From the NCBI GenBank assembly GCA_950097015.1, contig CATNEN010000001.1, positions 9,419,001 through 9,483,000 of the forward strand: 64,000 nucleotides of DNA, given 5' to 3'. Position 1 is the stretch's first letter. Each line of letters starts with the position of its first letter. A program made the translations under genes and the position numbers. Positions 33,501 through 45,435 of this stretch are shown here, piece by piece. This DNA comes from Macrostomum hystrix (taxonomy: Eukaryota > Platyhelminthes > Macrostomidae). Under the pieces are notes generated by a model. That model was not told the DNA's origin. It worked only from the letters and a program-made list of their open reading frames with translations, and did not search any database.

Positions 33501-35332
33501 CTTACAAAGACCTCTTGCTGCGGCTTTCCTTGCCGCTTGAATGCAGACTCGACTTCTAATAGCCTTGCTATGTATGCGCAGTAGCAGGCACTTGACTTTC
33601 GCCAAGCTGCCCCTCGCGGCAGCGCTGATTCCAGCATTGGCATAGCACTGATCTCTAACCTCAGTGTCCGAAATTCGCTCGGCCATGCTGAATACCATTT
33701 CCCATAAGCGGCAGTCTGTCGCCGTTTCAGCTAATTCTGTCCAGCAATCGTCTCGAACAGCTGGATTACTGATGCTTGTCGCTAATGTCTGGGCTAGAGG
33801 CCAGTTTTGCTGTTTGGCTGCAGTAATGGCGTTTAGTGCGCCGCATTCATCTCTCATTGCCAAATCTGTGATCTCGCTTCTTGCCCGTTCTGACAGCTCC
33901 CAATGACCTTTACTGGCTGCGACCGTTGTTGAATCGATGCTGCACTCCAGTTTAACATTTCGATCGGCAATTTTGTTATTGAAGTAGAAAAACAAGTCCG
34001 TTTGGCCTGATTTGGCAGCAGACGTTGCGGAGCTCCTGTAGCCGAAGTCGCGCAAGGATTCAACGCTAATCAATTCGACAGCTTCAGTAGCAATCTCCCA
34101 CTGCCCTCTAGAGGCGGCAGATTTCGTCACAACGGCGCAGCACTCGTCTCTAAGCTTTTCGTCAGAAATTGTCTCTAGTAGATGAATGGACAAATCAGAT
34201 CGACCCAGTTCGGAAGCTGATATTGCTGAAACTCGGGCGCACTGGTCTCTTAATTCTTTGTCGCCGATTGACGGCAGAAGTTGGCTCACAACATTCCAAT
34301 ATCCCTTCGAAGCTGCAGACCTAATCGCACCGCTGCTGCACTGATCCCTCAGCAAAGGGTTGGAGATGATTCCCTGAATTCTAGACACGGTTCCATCATC
34401 TCCTTGGCTTGCGACGTAAGCGCAAATTTTGCTGCAGCATTCGAACTTGACCTTTTCGTCTCCGATAGATTCAGCGATGCCGATAACAGTGCTCCATTGA
34501 TCATGGAACTTTTTCTGCCATCCTGATTCCCTGACGCTATCGTAAATGGACTCGTCCTCAGTGGTCAGCATTGAGAAATATATTGCCATTTTCTGATGAC
34601 ACTCTGACGCAGCTAAGTCCGCTGTGTTTCTATAAAGTTCATCTCTGGCACTTGGTCTGACATGATGTCAATCAGTTGCTTCACTAAACTCCAGCGATTC
34701 TCTTCGCCAGCAGAAATCGCTGCGTCAATACACACAGTGTCTCTTTCATTGGAATCTGGCACGCATCGGACAATGTTTAGTGTCATGGCACTGGTGCTCC
34801 ATTTGGCAGCCGCATGCGCAACTCTTCTAACACAGTGGGTCCTAAGAATGGAATTTTTAATTGCTTGAATCAAGCATAGTGCTACTTCAAACTGACACCA
34901 CTCTGCCGCTTGACGAGATGCTTCAGCGCAATGTCGATCCCTTCTGGACGGGTCTTCAATCGCTTGGAGCAGTTGAACCATGGCCTCCCAGTGGTTTTTG
35001 TCGCGAGCAGACTTGGCTAGATCGTACAGAGCTTCGTCCATATCAGAGGCATACGAGTACGTAATGAGGAGTCTCCTCGCTTCGTAGGCGTTACCACTAG
35101 CAGCTAAAGAGGTAGCTGCTTGATAGCTTGCGCAATCAAGACTATCTTGCGATTCTGTGAGGCCAATGAGTCTAATAGTTAAAGGCAGGAGCCAGTTGCA
35201 ATTTTTCTTTGCTGCCGCTTTCTTCAGTAGCCAGACTTTTTTGCACCTTGTTGATTCGTTGGCGCTTCTGAACTCCGTAGAACCTCTCAGAATGTAGTGG
35301 CTACGTCTCAACATCTTTACGTCTCTCAACAT
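30569..35332 (-). CDS. 33-residue helical repeat / ankyrin / Mab-21 (cGAS-like) nucleotidyltransferase protein, three exons
   Basis: Exons 32932-35332, 32336-32697 and 30569-31995; GT-AG junctions and phases (2, 1) agree. About 1,397 residues if a one-base frame break near 34644-34651 is allowed. Exon 1 encodes at least thirteen (up to fourteen) tandem 33-residue helical repeats of the pattern I-x-D-x-x-L-R-D-x-C-x(5)-A-x-x-A-A-x-x-G-x-W, then three or four ankyrin repeats (nt about 33290-32935). Exons 2-3 encode a Mab-21/cGAS-like core: the GSYAEGWG loop (about 32520) and DSDIDW (about 32455) match the family's G-S and D-x-D metal-binding motifs. The C-terminal helical lobe begins LRISFSFHEKQIM and contains LKTYHAKTLLFFMLDKC. 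The third catalytic carboxylate is not obvious. Known family members make cyclic-dinucleotide second messengers in innate immunity or are inactive; the repeats would be the sensor (inference). A heat-shock-type promoter lies upstream. The start ATG at 35332 is the first in frame after a stop. Confidence 0.85.
34644..34651 (-). other. One-base frame break inside the repeat region
   Basis: Upstream frame reads ...IMSDQVP and then leaves the repeat pattern and stops at 34613. The other frame takes up at once with RDELYRNTADLAAS, exactly where the repeat consensus (LRDEC....A..AA) requires it. One missing base explains it: sequencing or assembly error, or a real disabling mutation. Confidence 0.7.
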
Positions 35333-36060
35333 CTCAACAGCTCTACGACGCTGACGACAAAATTCTAAAAACGTATCTCATTAAAGACGTTTTTTACATT
35401 TATAAATACTGCTTGAGATTCTGAAACTGCTATATGTAGAGAGAAGATCCGCTTATAGATATAATATTATCTGCACTTATGTTCTGATCCTGCCCCCCTA
35501 TTTAAAAGATTTCCTTATCTTTACGAATTCTACACTGAAGATTTTTAGACTGAGTTAAAAAAAATATCCACACTGCTAGCTACTGCAGAATGGAGAAACA
35601 GCAATGCAAGGGAAAGTCTTTGAATGTACATTTTATGAGCCCTAGCTAGCAAAAGAACGTTCGCATATCAGTGCTATATTGTGGCTGGCTTGAGTAGACG
35701 TATTTTGTAAGTGTACCTGTTGAGGAATTTAAAACCAAAAGGTAATAGCACTGCACATTTTATTTAAATAAAAAAGCAAAAAAATGTTACTGACTGCTGA
35801 TCATTTTATTTTGCGGTGACGTATCATCAGATATGCAAAGCATATTGATAAATCGATATATATTAACTAAAAGCGTATAATTCGCTTTTCTAATGTAGTA
35901 TCCTTGCAAATAACGAAAACTGCAGAGGCTCCGTTTAGTAGAGTTCTAGTTGAAAAGGATGTGCGCCGATAGCAAGCACTCGGCAGTAGATTTGCTTGAA
36001 GCGTGTATTTGTAGTAGTCTGTGCTAGCAATAATAGCTGAAGGAGTTTTGGTTATGACTG
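35333..36060 (-). promoter_or_regulatory. Putative 5' leader of the repeat-ankyrin-nucleotidyltransferase gene
   Basis: Between the TATA/HSE block and the ATG at 35332 there is no ORF. Candidate splice signals exist on the minus strand (CAACAG|GTACAC near 35717; acceptor GTTTTTAG near 35368). The transcript may have a spliced leader or a 0.7-kb unspliced one. Confidence 0.4.
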
Positions 36061-36073
36061 CGCGTGGAGTTTC

Positions 36074-36081
36074 TATTTATA
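36074..36081 (-). promoter_or_regulatory. TATA box (CTATAAATAG context), leftward
   Basis: The minus strand reads CCTATAAATAGAAAC, a consensus TATA box. A CAGTCAT initiator-like sequence follows 20-25 bp downstream (about 36054-36060). The three heat-shock elements lie on its upstream side, so transcription should run left, toward the gene ending at 30569. Confidence 0.65.
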
Positions 36082-36099
36082 GGCGGGAGCGCGAGTGGG

Positions 36100-36225
36100 G
36101 AACTTTCCAGAAGGATACCATACATGGCACACGCGCACACGAGAGAAGGGTCGAGAAGATTCTGGAATAAACAAATGAACTCACGCATCATAACAAATGA
36201 GGGAAGTTACTAGAAACTTCCAGAA
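36100..36225. promoter_or_regulatory. Cluster of three perfect heat-shock elements
   Basis: Three exact nGAAnnTTCnnGAAn sites within 126 bp: GAACTTTCCAGAA (36100-36112), GAAGATTCTGGAA (36155-36167) and GAAACTTCCAGAA (36213-36225). The first lies about 20 bp from the TATA box. HSF trimers bind this pattern. The spacing and the TATA box make it look like a canonical hsp promoter, but no chaperone gene lies next to it. Confidence 0.8.
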
Positions 36226-39200
36226 TAATTACACGATCGCCATAACATCTAACACTATCATTTCTCACTGTACATAGTGCATGAAGTCATGACCTTACTT
36301 AATGCTTCGGAAGGGACAAAACTAATAAAAACGAAGTTTGTAATTAAATAGTAAAACAAAAAGGAAATGACAGTTTCCTTGCTTTTAATTAAAGCCTGCA
36401 AAAGCCGTAAAATCTTGCAGATTAGTTATAATTTGACAAGAAAATGAGTTTTTATTTTCCTATATTTTAATTCTTAAAATATATGCTATTTAAATTTAAA
36501 TTGACAAAATCTTTCTAATTTTTTAACTAACACCCGATAGCTAGGCCCTACTATATTAAAAATATCTTTATTAGTCCAAATTACGTACGGGTTAAAATAG
36601 ACCAGGTTGGTAGCCACTATCTGTCTGTCTTTGTGTCTATCTGTTGTTACTGCTATATCTATACATGCGAAGGTGTGACTTCCTGTTAAAAATGGCTGAC
36701 CTAAATTGGCTATTTTAGAAAACTAGCAGTTAGGTAAGGCAATTAGTAATATTCTAAATCTTCATATCCACATGAAGATTATATCTCAGCTTGATTCTTT
36801 GTAGTACAGTCATTATGACAATTATGGTTAGCATTATTTACTGACTTATTTACAAAAAGTTCTCCTTCTGGTGGTTCTTGATTTATGCATATTGTTTCAA
36901 TATTAAAGGACGTTACAATAAATTAGACTTGTTTGATTAAATTATTTTTGGCTGGAATACTAGCAGAAATTTTTTGTCATACTTTATCTACACACAACAT
37001 AAAAATGTTTTCTAGAATGTGTGTTAGGGTACTTCTTGTTTAAGGTTCAGTAGGAACATTTAATTAAGTGAGTGGACAGTTCAATTGCAGAAAGACTCAA
37101 CATGGTAGGTGGTCAGAAGGGATCCTAGACACTTCGTCATCCAGCCAATTGGCATGCTTTAAAGTTTGGTCAGTTTGCCATCGACTAATAACAAGCAATC
37201 AAGTTCGTCATCAATAAAGTGAGGGTGGGTTGGTGGTGCAGAGGTGTGAACACACTTCACATTCTAAATTGTCAAAAAGAGGTGTCAAAACTGATTTCAT
37301 TATAAGAGTTGAAAGATAGGTGCCAACACGATGTGAGGAGGGGTGGGGAGGGGTGATTCTGTTCTAACTTTGAAAACTTTTGTTTTATAGATGACAGTGT
37401 CCACAAGTCTAAGTCTCTTTGTCATCTACCCTCTAAGATATTAGACTGATCGTCATCTGGATGACAAAGTTGTAAGATGACAAAGTGTCTAGGTACCATC
37501 AGAAGTGAAGTGGAGCCAATCAAGGCAAACCAATAAAACAACTTCTGTAGTTCTTTTTATTAGGTTTTGTAGTAGTAAAGCTGCCCAATAAATTTGATAT
37601 GGCAATTTTGCAAAAAACTTTCAAAAATGTTTTTTTTGGCCGACATAATATAAAGATTTTTTAGTATGGCAATTTTGATTAGAGCCAGTCTAAATGCTAT
37701 TGGCTGACATTTGGCTGACTGCAGATCCAATACAAAATCCTTTAGAGTAGTACTTTTAGTTGTATTTTTTTCTCATAGTTAAGTTGCTTAAACTAAAATA
37801 GGAAAATCAAGTTGCCAGATTATTTTAGTTTTTTTATTTCCATATTTTTCAATATTGTTGATGTTATGCAACATTGGACCTTGACAATTCTATTGTTTTT
37901 ATAATATGTTTAAGCCTAGCCCTAGCCCCATGTCTACTCTATATTTGTAGTATTATTTATCTATATAGTAGCTTTTAAATTAAATTGTACAGTTGTGTTA
38001 AATATATGCTTCAGTAGCAGAATAGACTAGATTTAGAAAAAATCTAAACATTTCAGAAAAAAATATGTTAAACAGGCTTTACAACTCTAGGTTAAAAATC
38101 TTGATGTTATAGCAGAGTTTCTAGTCTTTGCCACTATCTTGTCTGTCAATAGACAAGTTGACTTATTTGTAGGCAAGTGAAATTCATGAGCAGACATTTA
38201 GAAAAATTTGGCCTTAACTGAAATGAGAAGAAATAAGAAATTAAACTTATGATACCATGCCAGTGTTTGGATAGAAGATCTGCAGATTGTTGGTTCTTTG
38301 ACTAATTTAAATGGATTTGTGGATACTTTTTGCTCTTTTGAAAAAAAATCTCTTGTGTTCTCTTTTTCAAATATACCACACTTGTTATAAGAATAATAGA
38401 CTGTGATATCTTACATGCAATTTCATACCATTGTGATTTTCATAGTTTATTATTTTGTCTTGTGGCAATAAAAGCAATAGCAAACAACTTTGTTTTAATA
38501 GCCCTTTTGGTAGACAAATTTGTAGTTTGTACGCATATTTGAAGTTTCTTTTAAAGGCTAGTTAATAGCAGACAAGATAGTGGCAAACAAAAGAGTTGGA
38601 GCATTAAGTATAAAATGAAGGTATTGAAGCTAACTTTGGAGTCTAAAATATTGTGAACTGTTTATTGGCTTTTTCTTTGCTTAGTTTTGCTACACAAGTT
38701 TTTTGCTAATATTCATATGAAACAAAAATAGAGCCGTCTGTTTTACTAGCAAGCCTTTGAAATCATTCTATCGTTGACATCATAGTAAGCCTATTGTTTC
38801 CTGTCTAACTTAGCTCTTAATTTGACATTGTTAGATGTCTTGTAATAAATGAGCTAGTCTAGTAGTATATTTTCATACTATATTTAAAAAATGTCCAACA
38901 TGGCCAAAATGGATTTCGCTGAAATGACAAATCACAAGTCATAAATATTTGAAGCAAGCCTTTGTTTCATATCTGGACAATCAATAGTGGGTTACCAAGC
39001 TCTGATGTAGACTAAAAAATCACAGCTCTTACCAAAAAGTGTCATTATATTTTTTGCAAAAAACGTTTCAATTAAAAGTAATTTATATTTTTAGCTGCTG
39101 CAATAACATATCTAGTAGTAGTTTATCTACTAGCATGGATAATGAATAACAGTTTAATGAATAATTATGTTCTTGTCTGGTAAGTTACTGGCAATAAAAG

Positions 39201-40144
39201 TGGACAGAATGGGTCAGCATCTGCAGTCTACTTCGCTTAGCAACAGTGTGACTTACTTCTGTCATTCTATTCAAGCATTGTCAAACGATGACGAATCTTG
39301 GCAGTATTCGAAGACTTTTAAAGTTGAAAACATAGTTGAAGACAAAGACCTCATTGTTAACATCGTACACCCCGCGCACTGATTGTCTCATCATCGGTAA
39401 TTAAACTTGTTTGGCTTCCTTTAGTCATAGCTTTGTTACAGAATATCCCATTATAATTAGCAGTCCAGTTCCCAAAGCGCCAATGTTTTACACTTGACAT
39501 CATGAAAAAGGGTTATATTTGCTTTCATCGCTGGTACCTTCCTATGAGGATTTCTCTTTCGTGTCTGATTCTTCTGGCACACTTTCTTTACCCTTCTAAG
39601 TCAGGCAATTCCCCCGCCTATCCATTTAGAGTGTGATAGTTGCCATGCATAGGTAAAAAGTTGCACCGGCTTAGTAAGCTCTATATAATTTCGGCTTCTG
39701 GCAGGAAATGGCTTATAGCAAGGTGGGGCTTCCAAAAAGCTGGTCCCGTTACCTGCTTGTAATCCAGTTTAGAGGCTTTGTGCTTAGCGGACGAAAGGGT
39801 GGGGTTGGGAGAGAGGAAGACAGGGATTTTCCATTCCAGACTCTTTGTAATGGGGACGACCAGTTTTTTTGGTCGAAGATTCGTAGTTTGTTCAGTTTTA
39901 ACTACCTTGAACAGAACAGGTCTATTTATATCTCAGTCTTCTGCAATCTGTGTGTTAACTGCTAGCTACTTAATTCGGTTAGTTAGCTGCGCCTGGTAAG
40001 GTTAATTATCGCTCTATAACTATTCTGTTCAGTGTTTGTAGTATTCGTCATATCATTCGGTATATCTATTCCAGACAATTTTGTCCCATTCATATGTGAA
40101 ATATACCTTCATTTGAGTCTCTTGTTCACCTTACTTAGAGAAGA
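36226..40144. other. Long AT-rich non-coding stretch
   Basis: No gene supported. A 71-codon frame at 39167-39382 (contains SVTYFCHSIQAL, ends IVHPAH) has somewhat protein-like composition and could be an exon, but I found no partner exon. The rest holds poly-A/T runs and no array. Confidence 0.4.
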
Positions 40145-40850
40145 ATTCGCACCAAACTGGAGATTTGGAGTCAAATCAATCTGAGGATTTAGGATGAATC
40201 TGAGGATCTGTGTGAATTTAGGATCAATCTGTGGACCTGTGAGGGTGTTGGATCAATCTGAGGATCTGTGAGGGTGTTGGATCAATCTGAGGAAATGTGA
40301 GGGTGTTGGATCAATCTGAGGATCTGTGAGGGTGTTGGATCGATCTGAGGATCTGTGAGGGTGTTGGATCAATCTGAGGATCTGTGAGGGTGTTGGATCA
40401 ATCTGAGGATCTGTGAGGGTGTTGGATCAATCTGAGGATCTTTGAGGGTGTTGGATCAATCTGAGGATCTTGTGGTGGTGTTGGATCAATCTGAGGATCT
40501 GTGAGGGTGTTGGATCAATCTGAGGATCTGTGAGGGTGTTGGATCAATCTGAGGATCTGTGAGGGTGTTGGATCAATCTGAGGATCTGTGAGGGTGTTGG
40601 ATCAATCTGAGGATCTGTGAGGGTGTTGGATCAATCTGAGGATCTATGAGGATTTAGGATCAATCTGTGGATCTGTGTAGATTCAGGATCAATCTGTGAG
40701 GATTTTGGATCAATCTGTGAGGATTTAGGACCAACCTGTGGATCTGTGAGGATTTAGGACCAATGTGTGGATCTGTGAGGATTTAGGACCAATCTGAGGA
40801 TCTGTGAGGGTGTTGGATCAATTTGAGGATCTGTAAGTTTGTCAGATCAC
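40145..40850. repeat. Minisatellite, 29-bp unit (GTGAGGGTGTTGGATCAATC core)
   Basis: About 23 copies. The centre (40230-40640) is almost uniform with the unit GAGGATCTGTGAGGGTGTTG plus GATCAATCT. Both flanks carry a different variant (GAGGATTTAGGACCAATCTG), so the homogenised core expanded inside an older array. Confidence 0.93.
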
Positions 40851-42059
40851 CTTATAGATTGTGGTGCATATAGGAAAAAGTGCATTCTTAGTTTGAATGA
40901 CACGAAAACAGGGAAATGATTTTAGAAGAGCGAAAATAGTATTGATAACATCGTCATTAATCATGAATCACCTTCATAATTGTACCTATAAATGTACTGG
41001 CGCAAAGTTAAAAAAAGTTCTTTTCTTCGGATTTGTTGCATCGAAACTCTCTATCTGACCTGGGTAAAATAAATAACAGCGGTAATGTTCCATTCTGTTA
41101 GTCTTTTTCTTATCTAACTCTTAAAGCCTCTCTTTTTTACCAGTATTTCCCTATGTTATGCTATTAAACTGATTGTCAAGTACTGCATAGCGAGGCTTAA
41201 TCTGAATGAGGAACTGGGAAATTCGCCAGTCGAGTGGATGTGTTAGATAAAGCAAGTCTTAGCTTGCGCTTTGATTCAACCTATATTGATGCTTCATTCC
41301 GCTAACTTTGCAAAACACCAAAAAACCCATCAACTGGGCATTATAAAAGCTTTAAAGTACTTTGAAGTACTTCGCTTCATCATCAGAATTCGTCAACCGT
41401 GTCCTGCTGTGACCCGAGAACAGATTTTTTATTAAAAGTACAAAATAAATAGTTATAGTTAAGCCTAAAGATTAACGTTTCTTTTCCAAAGAATTAATTA
41501 AGTTCGCTCCCTGCATTTGGATCATTAATTGACAATGATCAACAAACAACGATTTAAAACAGATGTTGACTTGCCAATTATCTATTTTAAATCTTTGTTT
41601 ATTGATCAATTTGATAGGGGATATTCACGAACTCGTGTGTTCCTGGTTTATATTTAGATTTGAATCAAATCTCAGTTTTTGTCTTTTTTTCTTAGGAAAA
41701 ACCAAGGTTCATGCTTCAACTGTGACCAGATGACCTAGAAAGATTTCCAAAAAAATTTACGACTCTTGCCTTTATTCTTGCTTTCTTTTTTGTGTGATGA
41801 ATTTGGCCTACTATTTGCTAAACTAACATTACGAGTATTTATTTTTAAAAAAATCCAGCAATACACTTCTATCGTCAATTTTTTGCATGTATGCTACACA
41901 CTTTCTATGTTGCTTAGTTTTTTGTTTCCTTATAGCAACTGTTGTGCAATTCATCTATAATCCCTTAATCCAGCGCTCCATGGGTAAGCGTCTCGCTGGC
42001 CAATTATCCAACCAAAAACGACACAGGTGTGATAAAATAGACGAGGGATAAGACAAAAG
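40851..42059. other. Non-coding stretch
   Basis: No gene. A near-palindrome around GATTTAAAAC...TTTTAAATC (about 41552-41593), with flanking TGATCAA motifs, suggests a small inverted-repeat (MITE-like) remnant. Confidence 0.35.
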
Positions 42060-42830
42060 AGAGACGTGTCTGGAGAGATGAGACACGGGAGAGATGAGAC
42101 ACTGAGAGAGATCAGACACGGTAGAGATGAGACACTGGGATAGATGAGACACATTGATATGAGACACTGAAAGAGATAAGACACGGTAGAGATGAGACAC
42201 TGGGATAGATGAGACACTGGGGGAGATGAGACACTGAAAGAGATAAGACACTGGGAGAGATAAGACACGGGAGGGATGAGACACTGGGATAGATGAGACA
42301 CTGGGGGAGATGAGACACTGAGAGAGATGAGACACGGTAGAGATGAGACACTGGGGGAGATGAGACACTGAGAGAGATGAGACACGGTAGAGATGAGACA
42401 CTGGGGGAGATGAGACACTGAGAGAGATGAGACACTGGGATAGATGAGACACATTGATATGAGACACTGAAAGAGATAAGACACTGGGAGAGATAAGACA
42501 CGGGAGGGATGAGACACGGTAGAGATGAGACACTGGGAGAGATGAGACACTGGGATAGATGAGACACGGGAGAGATGAGACACTGGGATAGATGAGACAC
42601 GGGAGAGATGAGACACTGGGATAGATGAGACACTGAGGGAGATGAGACACTGAGAGAGATGAGACACATGAGAGATAAGAAACAGGAGATATAAAATACA
42701 GTGGATACGAGACAGGGAAGATAAAAAACAGGAGAAATGCGACACAAAATAGAGATGAGATGCAGGACAGATAAGGAATGGGAGAGATAAGATACAGGAG
42801 AGATGAGACAAGGGTTGGCTGGATGGATGA
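42060..42830. repeat. Minisatellite, 16-19 bp unit (GAGATGAGACACTGGGA)
   Basis: About 43 copies mixing GAGATGAGACACGGTA, GAGATGAGACACTGGGAT and GAGATGAGACACTGGGGGA. A composite around CATTGATATGAGACACTG occurs twice (about 42150 and 42450; roughly 300-bp period). Minus-strand frames of 230-336 codons are repeat artefacts. Confidence 0.93.
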
Positions 42831-43779
42831 GTCTTATTGATAACGTACAGTAAAATTTTTCTGGGAGACAATACAATAGAGAAGCCAGCTAAGAGAGATG
42901 TTGAATAAAGACACTTGACTGGGTTAGGGAACATTGTGCTGGCTCCAGGTACTGATGCCAAGTCCTTCTTCTGTGTCGTGTTTTTTTTCTGCCGGAACTG
43001 TTAAAGCAAACACTGGAGTGCTATAGAGTGACATTCTATCTGCTGTTTTTTCCTATTTTTTCTTTCAAAAGCAGTGCTCTCCTTCCTGTACTAGTCCTCT
43101 TACTCATCAACATTCTGACAAAAATTAGTTGGCAAGAAATTAAAAAAATGGCAGCTTGGACCGACACTCCGACAGGAAAGAAAAGGTGTTAAAAGAAAAA
43201 ATTAGGAAGGCATTGGAGCTTGAGGGAGGGTACTGCAAAACTGGCGTTCAGCCAATCAGATCGTGCCTTCATTCTATTTGCTTGTAAAGACAAGAGGGGA
43301 CTTGGCCTAGCTCTGTTCCTCGACCCTCTTATAAACGTCTTCTCTAATAAACTTCTTCTACTACGCAAGAATTTGTCTGCGAGTTTTACGTCATATTTGG
43401 CTGTGTTGGCATTCTATATAAATAATTTCATTAATTAATACTGGAAGAAAGAAAAATTACTATTAACATTTTACTATTTACAGCTGTTGGCCTTTTTAAC
43501 ATTTGCTGTTCGTGTCAAGTTAAATAAGCAGCAGATCTGCATTGTATCTGCATTCTAGAGTCACTCAACGTCTGCTAACGTCGATTCGACCTATATAAGT
43601 CACAATTTCTGCTCCTTATTCATACATTGCGAACTTCTGCACTTCATATTCGATGAGTTGATTATGGTGAGAGTTTTTGCTACTTTTTATTCTTAATAAC
43701 TTCAGTAATTAGCTTGACTATTTAGTGATATGTGAAAAACATTTTACATAATAAAACTTTCTAGAAAATACTGTTTCTA
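42831..43779. other. Non-coding stretch
   Basis: No gene recognised; the 72-codon frame at 43220-43438 lacks features. Confidence 0.4.
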
Positions 43780-45435
43780 GATTTCCTAGTTACAAGATAA
43801 TGTATTTTTAGATCTAGTTTCTAGATTTCATAGTTTCTAGATCTTGTTTCTAGACATTCTAGTTTCTAGATGTTCTAGTTTCTAGATCTTGTTTCTAGAC
43901 GTTCTAGTTTCTAGATGTTCTAGTTTCTAGATCTTGTTTCTAGACGTTCTAGTTTCTAGATGTTCTAGTTTCTAGATCTTTAGTTTCTAGATCTTCTAGT
44001 TTCTAGATCTTCTAGTTTCTAGATCTTCTAGTTTCTAGATCTTCTAGTTTCTAGATCCTACAGTTTCTAGATCCTACAGTTTCTAGATCTTCTTTTTTCT
44101 AGATCCTACAGTTTCTAGATCTTCTAGTTTCTAGATCTTCTAGTTTCTAGATCCTACAGTTTCTAGATCTTCTAGTTTCTAGATCTTCTAGTTTCTAGAT
44201 CTTCTAATTTCTAGATCCTACAGTTTCTAGATCTTGTTTCTAGACGTTCTAGTTTCTAGATGTTCTAGTTTCTAGATGTTCTAGTTTCTAGATATCTAGT
44301 TTCTAGATCTTTAGTTTCTAGATCTTTAGTTTCTAGATATTTTAGTTTCTAGATCCTACAGTTTCTAGATCTTATAGTTTCTAGATCTTCTAGTTTCTAG
44401 ATCTTCTAGTTTCTAGATCCTACAGTTTCTAGATCTTCTAGTTTCTAGATCTTCTAGTTTCTAGATCTTCTAATTTCTAGATCCTACAGTTTCTAGATCT
44501 TGTTTCTAGACGTTCTAGTTTCTAGATGTTCTAGTTTCTAGATGTTCTAATTTCTAGATGTCTAGTTTCTAGATCTTTAGTTTCTAGATCTTTAGTTTCT
44601 AGATATTTTAGTTTCTAGATCCTACAGTTTCTAGATCTTATAGTTTCTAGATCTTGTTTCTAGACGTTCTAGTTTCTAGATGTTCTAGTTTCTAGATCTT
44701 GTTTCTAGACGTTCTAGTTTCTAGATGTTCTAGTTTCTAGATCTTTAGTTTCTAGATCTTCTAGTTTCTAGATCTTCTAGTTTCTAGATCTTCTAGTTTC
44801 TAGATCTTCTAGTTTCTAGATCCTACAGTTTCTAGATCCTACAGTTTCTAGATCTTCTTTTTTCTAGATCCTACAGTTTCTAGATCTTCTAGTTTCTAGA
44901 TCTTCTAGTTTCTAGATCCTACAGTTTCTAGATCTTCTAGTTTCTAGATCTTCTAGTTTCTAGATCTTCTAATTTCTAGATCCTACAGTTTCTAGATCTT
45001 GTTTCTAGACGTTCTAGTTTCTAGATGTTCTAGTTTCTAGATGTTCTAGTTTCTAGATATCTAGTTTCTAGATCTTTAGTTTCTAGATCTTTAGTTTCTA
45101 GATATTTTAGTTTCTAGATCCTACAGTTTCTAGATCTTATAGTTTCTAGATCTTCTAGTTTCTAGATCTTCTAGTTTCTAGATCCTACAGTTTCTAGATC
45201 TTCTAGTTTCTAGATCTTCTAGTTTCTAGATCTTCTAATTTCTAGATCCTACAGTTTCTAGATCTTGTTTCTAGACGTTCTAGTTTCTAGATGTTCTAGT
45301 TTCTAGATGTTCTAATTTCTAGATGTCTAGTTTCTAGATCTTTAGTTTCTAGATCTTTAGTTTCTAGATATTTTAGTTTCTAGATCCTACAGTTTCTAGA
45401 TCTTATAGTTTCTAGATCTTCCAGTTTCTAGATCA
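43780..45435. repeat. 1.65-kb minisatellite with 765-bp higher-order repeat (TCTAGTTTCTAGATCT)
   Basis: Basic units of 12-18 bp, all built on TTTCTAGATC/TTTCTAGATG, each containing the palindrome TCTAGA (XbaI). Variants (CCTACAG, TTGTTTC-TAGACG, ATATTTTAG, TTCTTTTTTC) occur in a fixed order that repeats exactly 765 bp later: the TTCTTTTTTC variant at about 44091 and 44856, the TCTAATTTCTAGATGTC variant at about 44546 and 45311. Two super-units nearly fill the array, so it doubled recently as a block. Confidence 0.95.

Noticed and set aside
36100-36225. Heat-shock elements as promoter of a rightward gene
   Set aside because: No TATA box or ORF on the plus strand to the right; the consensus TATA box lies on the left side in minus orientation.
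39167-39382. 71-codon plus frame as an exon
   Set aside because: Composition is protein-like, but no partner exon, family resemblance or regulatory signal was found.
41951-42961. Minus-strand frames of up to 336 codons (SLSVSSLPCLI-like)
   Set aside because: Translation of the GAGATGAGACAC array; several frames are open at once. The same holds for 53705-54214, 55709-56676, 58477-59033 and 59993-60717.
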